A stretch of DNA of 64,000 nt from Thiocystis violascens DSM 198 (GCF_000227745.2 NC_018012.1:4816501-4880500), one strand, 5' to 3'; positions 17,343 through 26,385 are shown, numbered from the stretch's first letter. Program-made: numbers and translations. Notes: generated from the letters alone by a model not told the origin.

Positions 17343-17699
17343 ATGCGCGGCATGTCTCTAAAACCCATCCACTGCCGCCTGCCCGTCGTCATGCTGGGCC
17401 TCCTGCTCTGCGTCCCCGCGTGGGCGGATCGCTTCGCCGACAAGGGTTCCCGCCAGCATGATCACGAGCATGCCCATCAGGCCGTGATCCGCGGCGAGGT
17501 GCGCCCGCTCGCCGAGATCCTGGCGCGGGTCGCCACCGAGGTGCCGGGCGAAGTGGTCGATGTCGAATTCGAGCGCGAGCAATGGCGTGGGGCGAAACGC
17601 TGGGTCTACGAGATCAAGATCATCGTCGCCGATGGCCATTTGCTGGAGGTGCTGGTCGACGCCGCGACGGGCCGTATTCTGGAGGTCGAGGAAGACTGA
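17343..17699 (+). CDS. PepSY-domain exported protein
   Basis: 118 residues. The signal peptide (LPVVMLGLLLCVPAWA) is followed by a His/Asp-rich patch (RQHDHEHAHQ) and a PepSY domain at about residues 50-116: ILARVATEVPGEVVDVEFER, then WVYEIKIIVADGHLLEVLVD. PepSY domains often modulate proteases or sit with sensor kinases. Its stop overlaps the response regulator start (TGATG), so the three genes are an operon, and the protein may be a periplasmic accessory to the kinase. The His-rich patch could bind metal or heme. An ATG three codons later is an alternative start. Confidence 0.82.
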   Translation: MRGMSLKPIHCRLPVVMLGLLLCVPAWADRFADKGSRQHDHEHAHQAVIRGEVRPLAEILARVATEVPGEVVDVEFEREQWRGAKRWVYEIKIIVADGHLLEVLVDAATGRILEVEED

Positions 17700-18364
17700 T
17701 GCGCATCCTGCTGGTGGAAGACGACGAGCGGGTCGCCGAGGGCGTGAACGCCGCGCTAAATGCGGCGGGGTTCGTCGTCGATCAAACGAACGACGGCGAG
17801 GACGCCTGGTTCCGGGGCGACACCGAGAACTACGCCGCCGCGATCCTCGATCTCGGGCTGCCCGGCCTGGATGGCCTGTCGGTGCTGCGCAAATGGCGCG
17901 CGGCCGGTCAGCGTCTGCCGGTGCTGATCCTGACCGCACGCGGCGACTGGAGCGAGCGGGTCGAGGGCATCGATGCCGGCGCCGACGACTATCTGCCCAA
18001 GCCCTTTCGCATGGAAGAACTGATCGCACGACTGCGGGCGCTGATCCGCCGTGCCGCCGGTCAGGCGAGCGCCCTGCTCGTCCATGGGCGAATCACGCTC
18101 GACACCCGCCGCATGGCGGTCAGCGTGGATGGCACCCCGATCCATCTCTCGCCCCAGGAATACCGGCTGGTTAGCTATCTGATGCAGCACGCCGGGAGGG
18201 TCGTCTCCCAGCTCGAACTGACCGAACAGCTCTACGCCCAGGATTTCGAGCGCGACTCCAATGCCGTGGAGGTGCTGGTCGGGCGGGTGCGGCGCAAGCT
18301 CGGCGCGGAGCTGATCGAGACCCGGCGCGGGTTCGGGTATCTGGTCGAGCCGGACCGGTCATGA
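17699..18364 (+). CDS. OmpR-family response regulator
   Basis: 221 residues. The receiver has VEDDE near the start, phospho-acceptor D51 (ILDLGLPG) and K101 (PKPF). The winged-helix output domain ends in VLVGRVRRKLGAELIETRRG, typical of OmpR/QseB. The ATG overlaps the PepSY stop by one base. Position beside the divergent cytochrome operon and a palindrome suggests that operon is its target; in Shewanella and relatives SHP/DHC genes also lie next to quorum-sensing-regulator-like two-component genes. Confidence 0.9.
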   Translation: MRILLVEDDERVAEGVNAALNAAGFVVDQTNDGEDAWFRGDTENYAAAILDLGLPGLDGLSVLRKWRAAGQRLPVLILTARGDWSERVEGIDAGADDYLPKPFRMEELIARLRALIRRAAGQASALLVHGRITLDTRRMAVSVDGTPIHLSPQEYRLVSYLMQHAGRVVSQLELTEQLYAQDFERDSNAVEVLVGRVRRKLGAELIETRRGFGYLVEPDRS

Positions 18365-18407
18365 GCATCCAGACTTGCCTGTCATCCGCCATTCCTCGCG
18401 TGCGCGC

Positions 18408-19805
18408 ATGACGCGCCGCTCGCTCCGCGTCCGGCTCTGGATCGGCGCGACGGCATCGATATCGCTTGCCCTGCTGGTCGCCGGCCTGGGGCTCGCGACC
18501 CTGTTCGAGCGCCACGTCGAGCGACGGATCGGCGACGAACTGACGACCCAACTCAACCAGCTTGCCGCCGCCATCGCGGTCGCGTCCGACGGGGCCATCG
18601 GTCTGAGCCGCGAACCGCTCGACCCGCGGTTCGCGCAACCCCTGAGCGGCTTTTACTGGCAGATCGACAGCGCTGGCCAACCCGGACGCCTGCGCTCGCG
18701 CTCGCTCTGGGACCATGTCATCGAACTTCCGCCCGATCCGCTGGAACCCGGCGGGGTTCATGCCCATACGCTGCCGGGTCCGGGCGGGCAAGGGCTGCTG
18801 GTGCGCGAGCGCCGCATCCGACTGCAAGCCGCCGGTCAACCGCTGATGCTGCGACTGGCCGTCGGCCAGAATCGTGCCGGGCTGACCGCCGCGCGCACCG
18901 CCTTCGCCGCCGATATGCGACCCTATCTGGGGCTGATCGCGCTGGTTCTCGCGCTGGCGACCCTGGTCCAGATTCAGACCGGGTTGGCGCCCCTGGAGGC
19001 GGTTCGGCGCGGCGTCGGTGCCATTCGTTCGGGCCAGGACCGGCGGCTTGCCGACGCCTATCCCGACGAGGTCATGCCACTCGTCAGCGAGGTCAATGCC
19101 CTGCTCGACGCCCGCGCCCAGGCGGTCGAGCGCGCCCGCGCCTGGACCGCCGATCTGGCGCACGGTCTCAAGACCCCGCTCAGCGCGCTAGCCGCCGACG
19201 CCCAGCGCTTGCGCGACAGCGGCAACCCGAGCCTGGCGGACGACCTGGAACAACTGGCGCAGGCCATGCGTCGACGGGTCGACCGCGAGTTGATCCGCGC
19301 CCGCTTGCGCTCCGGCGCCGCGGATCGTCAGGCGCGGGTCGATGTGGTGGAGACGCTCCAGCGGCTGCTGCGCACGCTGCAGCGCACGCCCGACGGCGCG
19401 CGGCTCGACTGGCGGATCGAGGCGCCAACCACGGCCAATGTGGCGCTGATGTCGGACGACCTGCTGGAATTGCTCGGCAATCTTCTGGAGAACGCCGCCA
19501 AATGGGCACGCGCGGGCGTCTGGCTGCGCGTGTCCTCTGGACCGCGCGCCGGGCAGACCGCGAACGCATGGATCGAGATTTGTGTCAGCGACGACGGCCC
19601 TGGCGTTCCGGCCCACCAACGCCCGCGCCTCGGCGAGCGCGGTCTGCGCCTGGACCAGCGTCGGGAAGGCACCGGGCTGGGGCTGGCGATCGTGCAGGAT
19701 GTCGTCGATGCCTATGGGGGTGCGCTGGCTTTCGACGCGGCGCGCGAGGGTGGTCTGGCGGTCAGCGTGCGACTGCCGGCGGCTCGGCGCGACGCTGCGG
19801 CTTAG
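18408..19805 (+). CDS. Sensor histidine kinase (PhoQ/QseC-like)
   Basis: 465 residues from the ATG at MTRRSLRV; a TTG 33 bases earlier is possible. Two membrane helices (about 13-33 and 172-193) flank a periplasmic domain of some 140 residues. The H box is DLAHGLKTPLSAL (H252), with Gly-Leu-Lys rather than Glu-Leu-Arg, as in PhoQ. N box NLLENAAKWA, G1 SDDGPGVP and G2 GTGLGLAIV are present. It is encoded 43 bases after the response regulator. The input signal, perhaps redox or heme related via the PepSY protein, is unknown. Confidence 0.87.
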   Translation: MTRRSLRVRLWIGATASISLALLVAGLGLATLFERHVERRIGDELTTQLNQLAAAIAVASDGAIGLSREPLDPRFAQPLSGFYWQIDSAGQPGRLRSRSLWDHVIELPPDPLEPGGVHAHTLPGPGGQGLLVRERRIRLQAAGQPLMLRLAVGQNRAGLTAARTAFAADMRPYLGLIALVLALATLVQIQTGLAPLEAVRRGVGAIRSGQDRRLADAYPDEVMPLVSEVNALLDARAQAVERARAWTADLAHGLKTPLSALAADAQRLRDSGNPSLADDLEQLAQAMRRRVDRELIRARLRSGAADRQARVDVVETLQRLLRTLQRTPDGARLDWRIEAPTTANVALMSDDLLELLGNLLENAAKWARAGVWLRVSSGPRAGQTANAWIEICVSDDGPGVPAHQRPRLGERGLRLDQRREGTGLGLAIVQDVVDAYGGALAFDAAREGGLAVSVRLPAARRDAAA

Positions 19806-19839
19806 GAGCCGTCCATCAACAACTTTCCCCTGTATCGGC

Positions 19840-19892
19840 GTCGCCCGCAAGCGGGCTCCTACGCGTCCCGTAGGAGCCCGCTTGCGGGCGAC
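19840..19892. repeat. REP-like inverted repeat
   Basis: A perfect 24-base inverted repeat, gtcgcccgcaagcgggctcc plus tacg and its complement, with a 5-base loop. It lies between the kinase stop and the convergent fghA stop, so it may end transcription from both sides. The same core (gtaggagcccgcttgcgggc) recurs at 51978-52061 and at three sites in 61050-61305. Confidence 0.9.
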
Positions 19893-19919
19893 TCGGTCGT
19901 CGGTTTCAGCGATTGGCCA

Positions 19920-20768
19920 TCATCCGTCCCGCATCAGCCCCAGCGCCTTGGCGTGATACGCCAGATGCTCGCCGATAAAGGTGGCGACGAAGCGGTCGCT
20001 GTGATCGTAGCCCTCCCGCATCCGCAGGTTGCAGGGAATGCCGTGTCGTTCGCAGGCGGCCTTCAGGTTCTCGGGATGCAACTGGTCGGCGAGGAATTCG
20101 TCATCGGTGCCCTGGTCGATCAGCAATGGCGGCGCGGATGCGCCGCTCTCGATGAGACAGGTTGCATCGTAGTCTTTCCAGTTTTCGCGGTTGTCGCCAA
20201 GATAGGCGGAAAAGCATTGTCGACCCCAGCCGGACAGGCTGGGATTGCAGATGGGCGCGAAGGCGGAGACGGACCAGAACATGCCCGGATTCCCGAGGGC
20301 GCAGATTAAAGCGCCGTGTCCTCCCATCGAATGCCCCGCGATGGAACGCATGCCGGTCATCAACGGCAACTCCTGTTCCACCAGGGCGGGGAGTTCGCGG
20401 GTGACATAGTCGTACATCCGGTAGTGCGTTTCCCAGGGCGACTGCGTGGCATTGACGTAGAAACCGGCGCCCTGACCCAGGTCGTCACGGTCGGGGAGAT
20501 CCGGAACCTCCGCGCCCCGCGGGCTGGTGTCTGGCATCACCAGGGCGAGACCGAGTTCCGCCGCGTCGCGTTGCGCGCCGATCCTCGTCCGCGCGCTGTC
20601 GTCGGTACAGGCGAATCCGGACAGCCAGTACACCGCCGGCACCCGGCCGGTCTCGGCCTGGGGCGGCAGATAGACCGAGAAGGTCATCTCGCAGCCGCAG
20701 GCGGTTGAGGCATGTCGGTAGCGGTTGAGCCAACCGCCGAATTCCTTGATACGTTCGATGGGTTGCAC
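19920..20768 (-). CDS. fghA: S-formylglutathione hydrolase
   Basis: 282 residues, the usual length. The alpha/beta-hydrolase nucleophile is in GHSMGGHGAL (S147); LSGFACTDD forms the oxyanion region and EGYDHSDRF carries the catalytic His (family consensus YDHSYYF, so two residues differ). Cysteines in ACGCEM and TCLIE match family positions. It hydrolyses S-formylglutathione to formate and glutathione, the second step of glutathione-dependent formaldehyde detoxification. No formaldehyde dehydrogenase gene is nearby, so the usual partner lies elsewhere. It ends convergent with the kinase gene across the repeat hairpin. Confidence 0.9.
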   Translation of the reverse strand: MQPIERIKEFGGWLNRYRHASTACGCEMTFSVYLPPQAETGRVPAVYWLSGFACTDDSARTRIGAQRDAAELGLALVMPDTSPRGAEVPDLPDRDDLGQGAGFYVNATQSPWETHYRMYDYVTRELPALVEQELPLMTGMRSIAGHSMGGHGALICALGNPGMFWSVSAFAPICNPSLSGWGRQCFSAYLGDNRENWKDYDATCLIESGASAPPLLIDQGTDDEFLADQLHPENLKAACERHGIPCNLRMREGYDHSDRFVATFIGEHLAYHAKALGLMRDG

Positions 20769-20906
20769 AGAGGTCTCCTCGACAATGGATGCTGGGCTGC
20801 CGCGCGGCTGGAGTCAGTCGAAAGGAATGTATTTTGCGCCGGGCGAGGTTTGGCGCGCAGGAAAAAAAGCATCCTTTCGTTCCGATGGCGTGGAAGAGGT
20901 GCGAAC

Positions 20907-23288
20907 CTAACCCAAGGCGTGGCCGTTGTCGTCGTTCGCGGTCTCGGCTTTGTCAGGGTTTCGCAATTGGCCGGCGATTCGGCGCAAGTCCGACAGGAGT
21001 CCGCTGTGCCCCGGGAACAGGAAGATCGAGATCAGTTCCGCCATCGGGCGCAGTTGGCAGGCGGTCGCGACTAAAAGGGCCGCTTCGCGCGGGGTGATCG
21101 AGCCGGCATCCAGGCTGGTTCGGAGCTGGTGTCGCGTCATGTGCGCGAGCAGTGGCAGGGTGGCATCGAGGGTGCGATGGCCGCTGACAAAGCCCGCCAG
21201 TTCGTGTCGACTCTCGCGCGCTTGCGTCGGCGACTCTGTTCCAGCGGGTAACGACGCGAGCAGCGCCACGGCAACGTCGGGGGAGAGTGCCCGCAGCGGT
21301 CCGGCCAGCAGGACCGGCAGACGGGAGGCCAGACGCTGCCGAGCCAGCGCGGCGAACCGCCAGCCGTGGACGTTCAGACGCCGCAGCACGACGACCGCCT
21401 GTTCGCCGCTGGCGGCATTGCGGCTGGTGCCGATCTGGACCGGTCGGTAGCCGCAGCGGTCCCAAAAGCGCAGCAGTTCGGGCGTGGCCCCGAAACTGGC
21501 GCCCGCCAGGTCGATGCCGTCCGCCCGTCCGTCGCGAAAGAGCGCGCGCAGCAGCCGGCGTCCCAGGCCGCGCCCAATGAGTGCCGGATGGACGGCGATC
21601 CGGATCACGCGCAGATAGCGGAAAGCGGGCGCCTCCAGCAGACCGGCGTGCGCGGAGAGCGTTTGCGGCAGCAGATGGCCGCGCGGTCGGCGCTGTCCCA
21701 AATAGATCGACTCGCGCAGCGCGGGGTCCGCGAAACCGCCTTCCTCGGCGGCGAGCAGGGTCGCGGCGATCCGCTCGCCGTGACGCAGCACATAGATCCG
21801 CACGTTCGCTCCGTCAAGCAGCATCCGCAGATCCATGGGGCGGGTCTGGTAGTGGGCGAGAACCAGCAGGCCGAAGAGTTCGCGCAAGGTCGGCTCGTCT
21901 TGGGCGAGCGCCTCGGGATCGAGTCGCTCGCAGCGGCAGGTGGCGGGACTGGCGGCGGTCAGTTGGTCGTCTGGCGCCGGGGCGGCGTCGAGCAGGAGCG
22001 CGCGGAAAGTGAGCGTCTCCAGCGGATCGGCGGGCGCCCAGCGGATCGGGGTGTCGAGCCTGAGCGCGCGCCAGTTTGGGGTCAGGCGGTCCAGGGTGGC
22101 GCGAAAGCGAATCTCGAACCCCCGGCCAGTGCCTTCGTAGCCATGCACCGTGGTCGCGAAGACGACGCGCGGATAGCGGGCGAGCAGGGTTTCGAGCAGG
22201 GGTGCCGGGATGCCCGCCGCCTCGTCGACCAGCAGCAGATCGGCGTCCGGACCAGCGGCGATGAGTTCGGCGGGCGACTGGAACGACAGCTTGCCGATGG
22301 CCGCCGCGACCTCTGGATGTTCCGTCTCGCGCAGGACGGCCTCGGCATGCCGAAAGACGGGATCGACCGAGGCGCGTCTGGGGGCGGTCACTAGGATTCG
22401 GCACTCGCCGGCATGTAACAGGTGTCCGGCCGCCAGTCCAAGCGCCGCGCTTTTGCCGCGTCCGCGATGGGCGGTTAGGACCAGTGGTCGGCGGGCGCGT
22501 CCATGCGAGGTTTTAAGGATGGCGTCGACCGCCTGTTGTTGATCGAGGGTGACAGGCTCCGCGCGCGGCCGAAGGACGCCTGGGCGGATGCGCTCGGGCG
22601 TCTCGGCTCGCGCTGGTTCGACCGATCGTAGGATGGGCAAAGGCCATGGGCCGTGCCCATCTTCCACGCGCCGACGCTCGTCCTTGGGCGAGGGGACCGT
22701 CACGCTGGTCACGCTTCGCCCTTCGGCTTCGTTCAGGCCAGGCGTTGCGCACCCTGCTGGTTGTGACGCCGTCCAATCGGGAAGCGAAAGCAACAAGTCC
22801 TGCTGCTGGATGGCGACGATCGTCGGATCGGCCATCAGTACGCGGACCAGTCGCGCGAGAAAGCGCCCGGTCAGCGAGTCCGCCGAATGGGGCCAGACGG
22901 CGATGCGTTCGGCCTCCGGATCGCTCCGGTTCGGCCAATCGGCGAGCGGCGGCGTCAGAAGAATCAGGAGACCGCCCCCGCGAATGGCGCCGGTGGCCGC
23001 GCCGAAGCCGTCCGGGTCGAATCCGCCATGGGCGTCGTAGATCAGCAACTCCAGATCCTGACCGAGCAACTGGATGGCGTCGCGGATGGGCCGGATGCTG
23101 TCGGCGAGCGGGCGCTGCGTGAGCCAGACCGGCGAGAGTTCGGGCAGGGCAGCGACGGCCAGACGCGCGCCAGACGCCGTCCAGTCGGCCGCGCCGGCGA
23201 GGAGTAGGACGCGCCGATGATGGCTGGCCCGTGCCTGCTCCCAAAGGTTTCTGACAAGGTCGACGGACAGCGCGTGCGCGACGATCAA
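20907..23288 (-). CDS. tmcA: tRNA(Met) cytidine acetyltransferase
   Basis: 793 residues, longer than E. coli TmcA (about 670). Order: N-terminal DUF1726 domain (about 1-190), RecA-like helicase with P-loop TAHRGRGKSAALG (K279) and Walker B LLLVDEAAGIP, then GNAT acetyltransferase (IRIAVHPALIGRGLGRRLL) and C-terminal helices. It acetylates C34 of elongator tRNA-Met. The start is TTG overlapping the Pcm stop as TTGA, implying coupled translation. About 60 residues between the DUF1726 and helicase domains look inserted (22620-22790): the DNA has an inverted repeat (gatgggca/tgcccatc) and repeat-like sequence. The frame is open to 23990, but that part is antisense to pcm. Confidence 0.88.
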   Translation of the reverse strand: MIVAHALSVDLVRNLWEQARASHHRRVLLLAGAADWTASGARLAVAALPELSPVWLTQRPLADSIRPIRDAIQLLGQDLELLIYDAHGGFDPDGFGAATGAIRGGGLLILLTPPLADWPNRSDPEAERIAVWPHSADSLTGRFLARLVRVLMADPTIVAIQQQDLLLSLPDWTASQPAGCATPGLNEAEGRSVTSVTVPSPKDERRRVEDGHGPWPLPILRSVEPARAETPERIRPGVLRPRAEPVTLDQQQAVDAILKTSHGRARRPLVLTAHRGRGKSAALGLAAGHLLHAGECRILVTAPRRASVDPVFRHAEAVLRETEHPEVAAAIGKLSFQSPAELIAAGPDADLLLVDEAAGIPAPLLETLLARYPRVVFATTVHGYEGTGRGFEIRFRATLDRLTPNWRALRLDTPIRWAPADPLETLTFRALLLDAAPAPDDQLTAASPATCRCERLDPEALAQDEPTLRELFGLLVLAHYQTRPMDLRMLLDGANVRIYVLRHGERIAATLLAAEEGGFADPALRESIYLGQRRPRGHLLPQTLSAHAGLLEAPAFRYLRVIRIAVHPALIGRGLGRRLLRALFRDGRADGIDLAGASFGATPELLRFWDRCGYRPVQIGTSRNAASGEQAVVVLRRLNVHGWRFAALARQRLASRLPVLLAGPLRALSPDVAVALLASLPAGTESPTQARESRHELAGFVSGHRTLDATLPLLAHMTRHQLRTSLDAGSITPREAALLVATACQLRPMAELISIFLFPGHSGLLSDLRRIAGQLRNPDKAETANDDNGHALG

Positions 23289-24019
23289 GGGGCCATGGAT
23301 CCCGTCACCGGGACGAAGCGGACATCGATCAGGTTGCGACGTTGCAAGCGTCCGTCCGCGTCCTTCTCGAACAGCGCCAACTGTTGAATCGTGTCGACGC
23401 CGCCCATCGGAATCACTAGCCGACCGTCCGGTTTGAGTTGATCGATCAGGTGGCGCGGTAACGAGGGCGCGGCGGCGGTGACGATGATGCCATCGAAGGG
23501 GGCCGCCTCGGGCCAGCCAAGCCAGCCGTCGCCCGCGCGCACCCGGACCTTGTCCTCGCCAAGCGCCGCGAGTGTCGCGGCGGCCCGCGCGGCCAGTTCC
23601 GGCACAATTTCCACCGAGTAGACCTCGACGCCCAGGGCGGCCAGGACGGCGGCCTGATAACCGGAACCGGTCCCCAGCTCGAACACCCGATCGCCCGGGC
23701 CGACCGCCAGCAGTTGGCTCATGATGGCGACGATATAGGGCTGGGAGATGGTCTGTCCGTCGCCGATGGGGAGCGGATGGTTGCGATAGGCGAGATGGCG
23801 TTCCGACTCGGGGACGAAACGCTCGCGCGGTACCCGGCGCAGGGCGTCGGCGACCCGGGGATCGAGCCCGTTGACGCCCAACTCGCGCGCGGTCATCCGA
23901 ACCTCGTTTTCGATCTGCTCGATCAACCGGTTGCGCGCATCGCTCATGTCGTCGTCCCGTGCACAGGCGCCGCTTCCGATGGCGAGACACAGCAGCGACG
24001 CGAGAAGGAGTGGTTTCAC
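23285..24019 (-). CDS. pcm: Exported protein-L-isoaspartate O-methyltransferase
   Basis: 244 residues from a GTG. The catalytic core is standard Pcm: VPRERFVPE, GDGQTISQPYIVAIM, SAM motif VFELGTGSGYQAAVLA and later PFDGIIVTAAA. It methylates isoaspartyl residues in damaged proteins. Unusually, the N-terminus reads VKPLLLASLLCLAIGSGAC, a signal peptide or lipoprotein-like leader, which would place the enzyme outside the cytoplasm. SAM availability there is a puzzle, so either the leader is uncleaved or a downstream start is used (ATG in DDDMSDARNR). Its stop overlaps tmcA. Confidence 0.87.
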   Translation of the reverse strand: MKPLLLASLLCLAIGSGACARDDDMSDARNRLIEQIENEVRMTARELGVNGLDPRVADALRRVPRERFVPESERHLAYRNHPLPIGDGQTISQPYIVAIMSQLLAVGPGDRVFELGTGSGYQAAVLAALGVEVYSVEIVPELAARAAATLAALGEDKVRVRAGDGWLGWPEAAPFDGIIVTAAAPSLPRHLIDQLKPDGRLVIPMGGVDTIQQLALFEKDADGRLQRRNLIDVRFVPVTGSMAP

Positions 24020-24032
24020 GGAGTTTAGCCGC

Positions 24033-24332
24033 CTATTTGAAAAGATCCTCGGCCGCGCCGCGCAGTCGTTCCGGATCCGTGGCGCTGGCCGCCGGGCCGC
24101 CCGCGCGCATGGCCGGCTCGAAAAATTCGCAGAAATTCGCGCGCGTTTTCTCCACCACGCGCTCCACCAGCGGCTCCATGCATTCGTTCGGTCGCCCCGG
24201 CGCATAGTGGCGGCAGTTGCGGCAGCAGTGGGTCGGTTTGTCGCAGTTCAGGCAGGTCGACTCCCGGCCATAATCCAGCTTGGTCAGGCCCTGTCCGCAA
24301 TTCCAGCAATGACCGACGATTTCCTCTGGCAT
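24033..24332 (-). CDS. Cysteine-rich putative zinc-binding protein
   Basis: 99 residues. Cysteines come in pairs: HCWNCGQGL, CLNCDKPTHCCRNCRHY, then single Cys in NECMEP and NFCEFF. Two CxxC pairs spaced by about 15 residues suggest one zinc ribbon, and the rest may form a second site or an Fe-S site. The C-terminal 30 residues are Ala/Gly/Arg-rich and end in AAEDLFK. It starts 60 bases beyond the fccB terminator and lies 13 bases upstream of the Pcm gene on the same strand. No function is known to me. Confidence 0.75.
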   Translation of the reverse strand: MPEEIVGHCWNCGQGLTKLDYGRESTCLNCDKPTHCCRNCRHYAPGRPNECMEPLVERVVEKTRANFCEFFEPAMRAGGPAASATDPERLRGAAEDLFK

Positions 24333-24391
24333 GTTGTTCTTTCCTCGGGATTCAAGGTGCTTGGTGGGAGAAGAACACAGAATCAAGGCAG

Positions 24392-24416
24392 AAAAAAGGG
24401 GCCTTGCGGCCCCTTT
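24392..24416 (-). terminator. Rho-independent terminator of the fcc operon
   Basis: On the minus strand AAAGGGGCC-GCAA-GGCCCCTTT forms a perfect 9-bp stem with a tetraloop, running into a T-tract. It lies 54 bases after the fccB stop and fits an intrinsic terminator. Confidence 0.9.
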
Positions 24417-24469
24417 GAAGCGATGACCCGAACGGGCCTGTCAATCTCGTGCTCAACCGGATTTTGTGT

Positions 24470-25762
24470 TTATCCGAAAATATCGTGCACGATGTTGTTG
24501 TACCAACTGTAGGCGTACTCGACCTCGCGCGCCAGGGCCCAGTCCGGGGCATCGACCGGCGTCACGCCGCCGGAGTCCGGGACGCTGGCGATGGTCGCGC
24601 CATCCTCGCTGAGTCGGTAGACGCCCGCGACCGAGATGCCGTAGGCGGGACCGATGATCGAGTAACAGGTATTGAGATAGGACGGCGTTCCGGGCTCCTC
24701 GCCCTTGAGCAGTGCGACCACGGCCGCCGCCGCGACCTTGCCCTGGCTGTTGGCGGAATAGCCGGATTTGGGCATCTCGGTGGCGATACAGGCGTCGCCG
24801 ATGACATGAATCCCCTTGTGCAGCTTGGACTCAAAGGTCTTGACATCGACCGGGCACCAGCCGCTCTCGTTGGCAAGCCCGGCGGTCTGGGCGATCGAAC
24901 CTGCGCGCTGCGGCGGGATGACGTTGATCACATCCGCCTTGATCTCGTCGCCGAAGTTCGTTTCGGCGAGCATCTGGCCGGCGTCCACCTTGACCACCGC
25001 CGCGTCCGGCCCCGGACGCCATTCGATCAGGGCGTTGTCGGTCCCGAAGCCATAAAGCGTCTCCCAACCCTTGGTGAACTGGGCCTGCTTGGAAAACTTC
25101 TGGCTGTTGTCGAGGATGATGACCTTCGATTTCGGCTTGTGAGCCTTCAGGTAGTGGGCGATCTGGCTGGCGCGCTCATAGGGTCCAGGCGGGCAGCGGA
25201 AGGGCGCCGGCGGGGCGGCGATGATCACGGTGCCGCCATCCTTCATGTCTTCCAACTGCTTGCGCAGGATGCGGGTCTGCTCGCCGGCCTTCCAGGCGTG
25301 GGGCAGGGTCTCGGCCGCCGCCTCGCTATAGCCATCGATCTTCTCGTAGAGGAGTTCGATGCCGGGGGCGACGATGCAGCGATCATAGCTGTACTCGGTG
25401 CCGCCAGCGGTTTTCACCGTCTTCTTGTCGGGGTCGATGCCGGTGGCGCTGTCATGGACCACCTTTACGCCATGCGCCTTGAGCCCGTCGTAGGTCTGCC
25501 GGAGCGATTCCAGTTTCCGCTCGCCGCCGATCACCTCGTTGCTGAGATAGCAGGTGTAATAGACCTCGTTGGGTTCGATGAGGGTGACATCGATGCTGGA
25601 ATCGGCCAGTTTGAGGTATTTGGCTGCCGTGGCCCCGCCCGTTCCGCCGCCGATGACGACTACCTTCTGGGTGGCGCCAAGCGCGAGATAGGGGAAGCCG
25701 AAGAGTCCGACCGCGGTCGCGGCCCCGGAGACCTTGACGAAATCGCGTCTGCTGAGTTTCAT
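24470..25762 (-). CDS. fccB: Flavocytochrome c sulfide dehydrogenase, flavin subunit
   Basis: 430 residues, close to the known length. It begins with a Tat signal (MKLSRRDFVKVSGAATAVG). Rossmann motif VVVIGGGTGGATAAKYL binds FAD; the Cys in VYYTCYLSNEVIGG matches the covalent flavin site. Redox cysteines occur in APFRCPPGPYERA and ESGWCPVDV. C-terminal NTCYSIIGPAYGISVAGVYR matches the FCSD flavin-binding domain. In the periplasm the FccA-FccB complex oxidises sulfide to sulfur or polysulfide and passes electrons to cytochrome c. It follows fccA by 23 bases. Confidence 0.95.
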   Translation of the reverse strand: MKLSRRDFVKVSGAATAVGLFGFPYLALGATQKVVVIGGGTGGATAAKYLKLADSSIDVTLIEPNEVYYTCYLSNEVIGGERKLESLRQTYDGLKAHGVKVVHDSATGIDPDKKTVKTAGGTEYSYDRCIVAPGIELLYEKIDGYSEAAAETLPHAWKAGEQTRILRKQLEDMKDGGTVIIAAPPAPFRCPPGPYERASQIAHYLKAHKPKSKVIILDNSQKFSKQAQFTKGWETLYGFGTDNALIEWRPGPDAAVVKVDAGQMLAETNFGDEIKADVINVIPPQRAGSIAQTAGLANESGWCPVDVKTFESKLHKGIHVIGDACIATEMPKSGYSANSQGKVAAAAVVALLKGEEPGTPSYLNTCYSIIGPAYGISVAGVYRLSEDGATIASVPDSGGVTPVDAPDWALAREVEYAYSWYNNIVHDIFG

Positions 25763-25785
25763 GCCTTTGTTCTCCTCCGGGGTCG

Positions 25786-26385
25786 TTATTGTTGGCTGGC
25801 ATAGAAGGCATTGACGGCGGCGATGCCGTCCTCGCCCTCGGCCTTGAGCAGTTCGTTGAGCTTGGTCCGCATCTTCTTTTCCATCTCGCGGCGATCCGCG
25901 CGGAAATCTTCCATGGCGTATTGAAGATAGGGCAGCCACTGACCGGCCAGGATGTTGTAGTCCTCTTCGTCGACCAGCGGCTTGCCGCCCTCGGCGTGAC
26001 ACTTCTCGCAATATTTGTCGTGGAGTTTGGCGCCCTTGTCCGCAAGCGCGGTGTCGAACGACTGCTTGGCCGGCTGGTAGGTCTGCGCGTGGAAATACTC
26101 GGCCATTTTTTCGAACTCGCCCGTCGAGTAGCCCTTGGCGATGCGGCCCATGATGGTCGAATAGGTCTCGCCGTTCTTGAACTCTTCCATCGTCTCGACG
26201 AAGACCACCGGATCCATGGCGGCGATGCTCGGCGAGGCGGGACCGACGCTGTTGCCATGGGTGCCATGGCAACCGGCGCAACTATTCGCGAGCATCGCGC
26301 CGGTGGCCTCGGCCCAGGCGCCCGACGAGGCACCAAGGGCGAGCGCGCCGGTCAACAGGGTCGTTTGCAGGATTTTTCTAGCCAT
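25786..26385 (-). CDS. fccA: Flavocytochrome c sulfide dehydrogenase, diheme cytochrome subunit
   Basis: 199 residues. Signal peptide (LLTGALALGASSGAWA), then two class I cytochrome domains with CAGCH (SCAGCHGTHGNSVGPA) and CEKCH (YCEKCHAEGGKPL). Axial Met candidates lie in YSTIMGRIAKGYS and YLQYAMEDF. It transfers electrons from the FAD of FccB to soluble cytochrome c. A strong ribosome binding site (GGAGGAGGA) precedes the ATG. The 168-bp gap before it, downstream of the ankyrin gene, contains a hairpin (caagcgccg-ttt-cggcgcttg, 26508-26528). Confidence 0.95.
   Translation of the reverse strand: MARKILQTTLLTGALALGASSGAWAEATGAMLANSCAGCHGTHGNSVGPASPSIAAMDPVVFVETMEEFKNGETYSTIMGRIAKGYSTGEFEKMAEYFHAQTYQPAKQSFDTALADKGAKLHDKYCEKCHAEGGKPLVDEEDYNILAGQWLPYLQYAMEDFRADRREMEKKMRTKLNELLKAEGEDGIAAVNAFYASQQ

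Noticed and set aside
23289..23990. N-terminal extension of TmcA upstream of the TTG
   Set aside because: The frame is open but lies antisense-free in name only: it overlaps pcm coding sequence on the same strand in another frame and is Arg/Gly-rich without homology; the TmcA fold begins at LIVAHALSVD.
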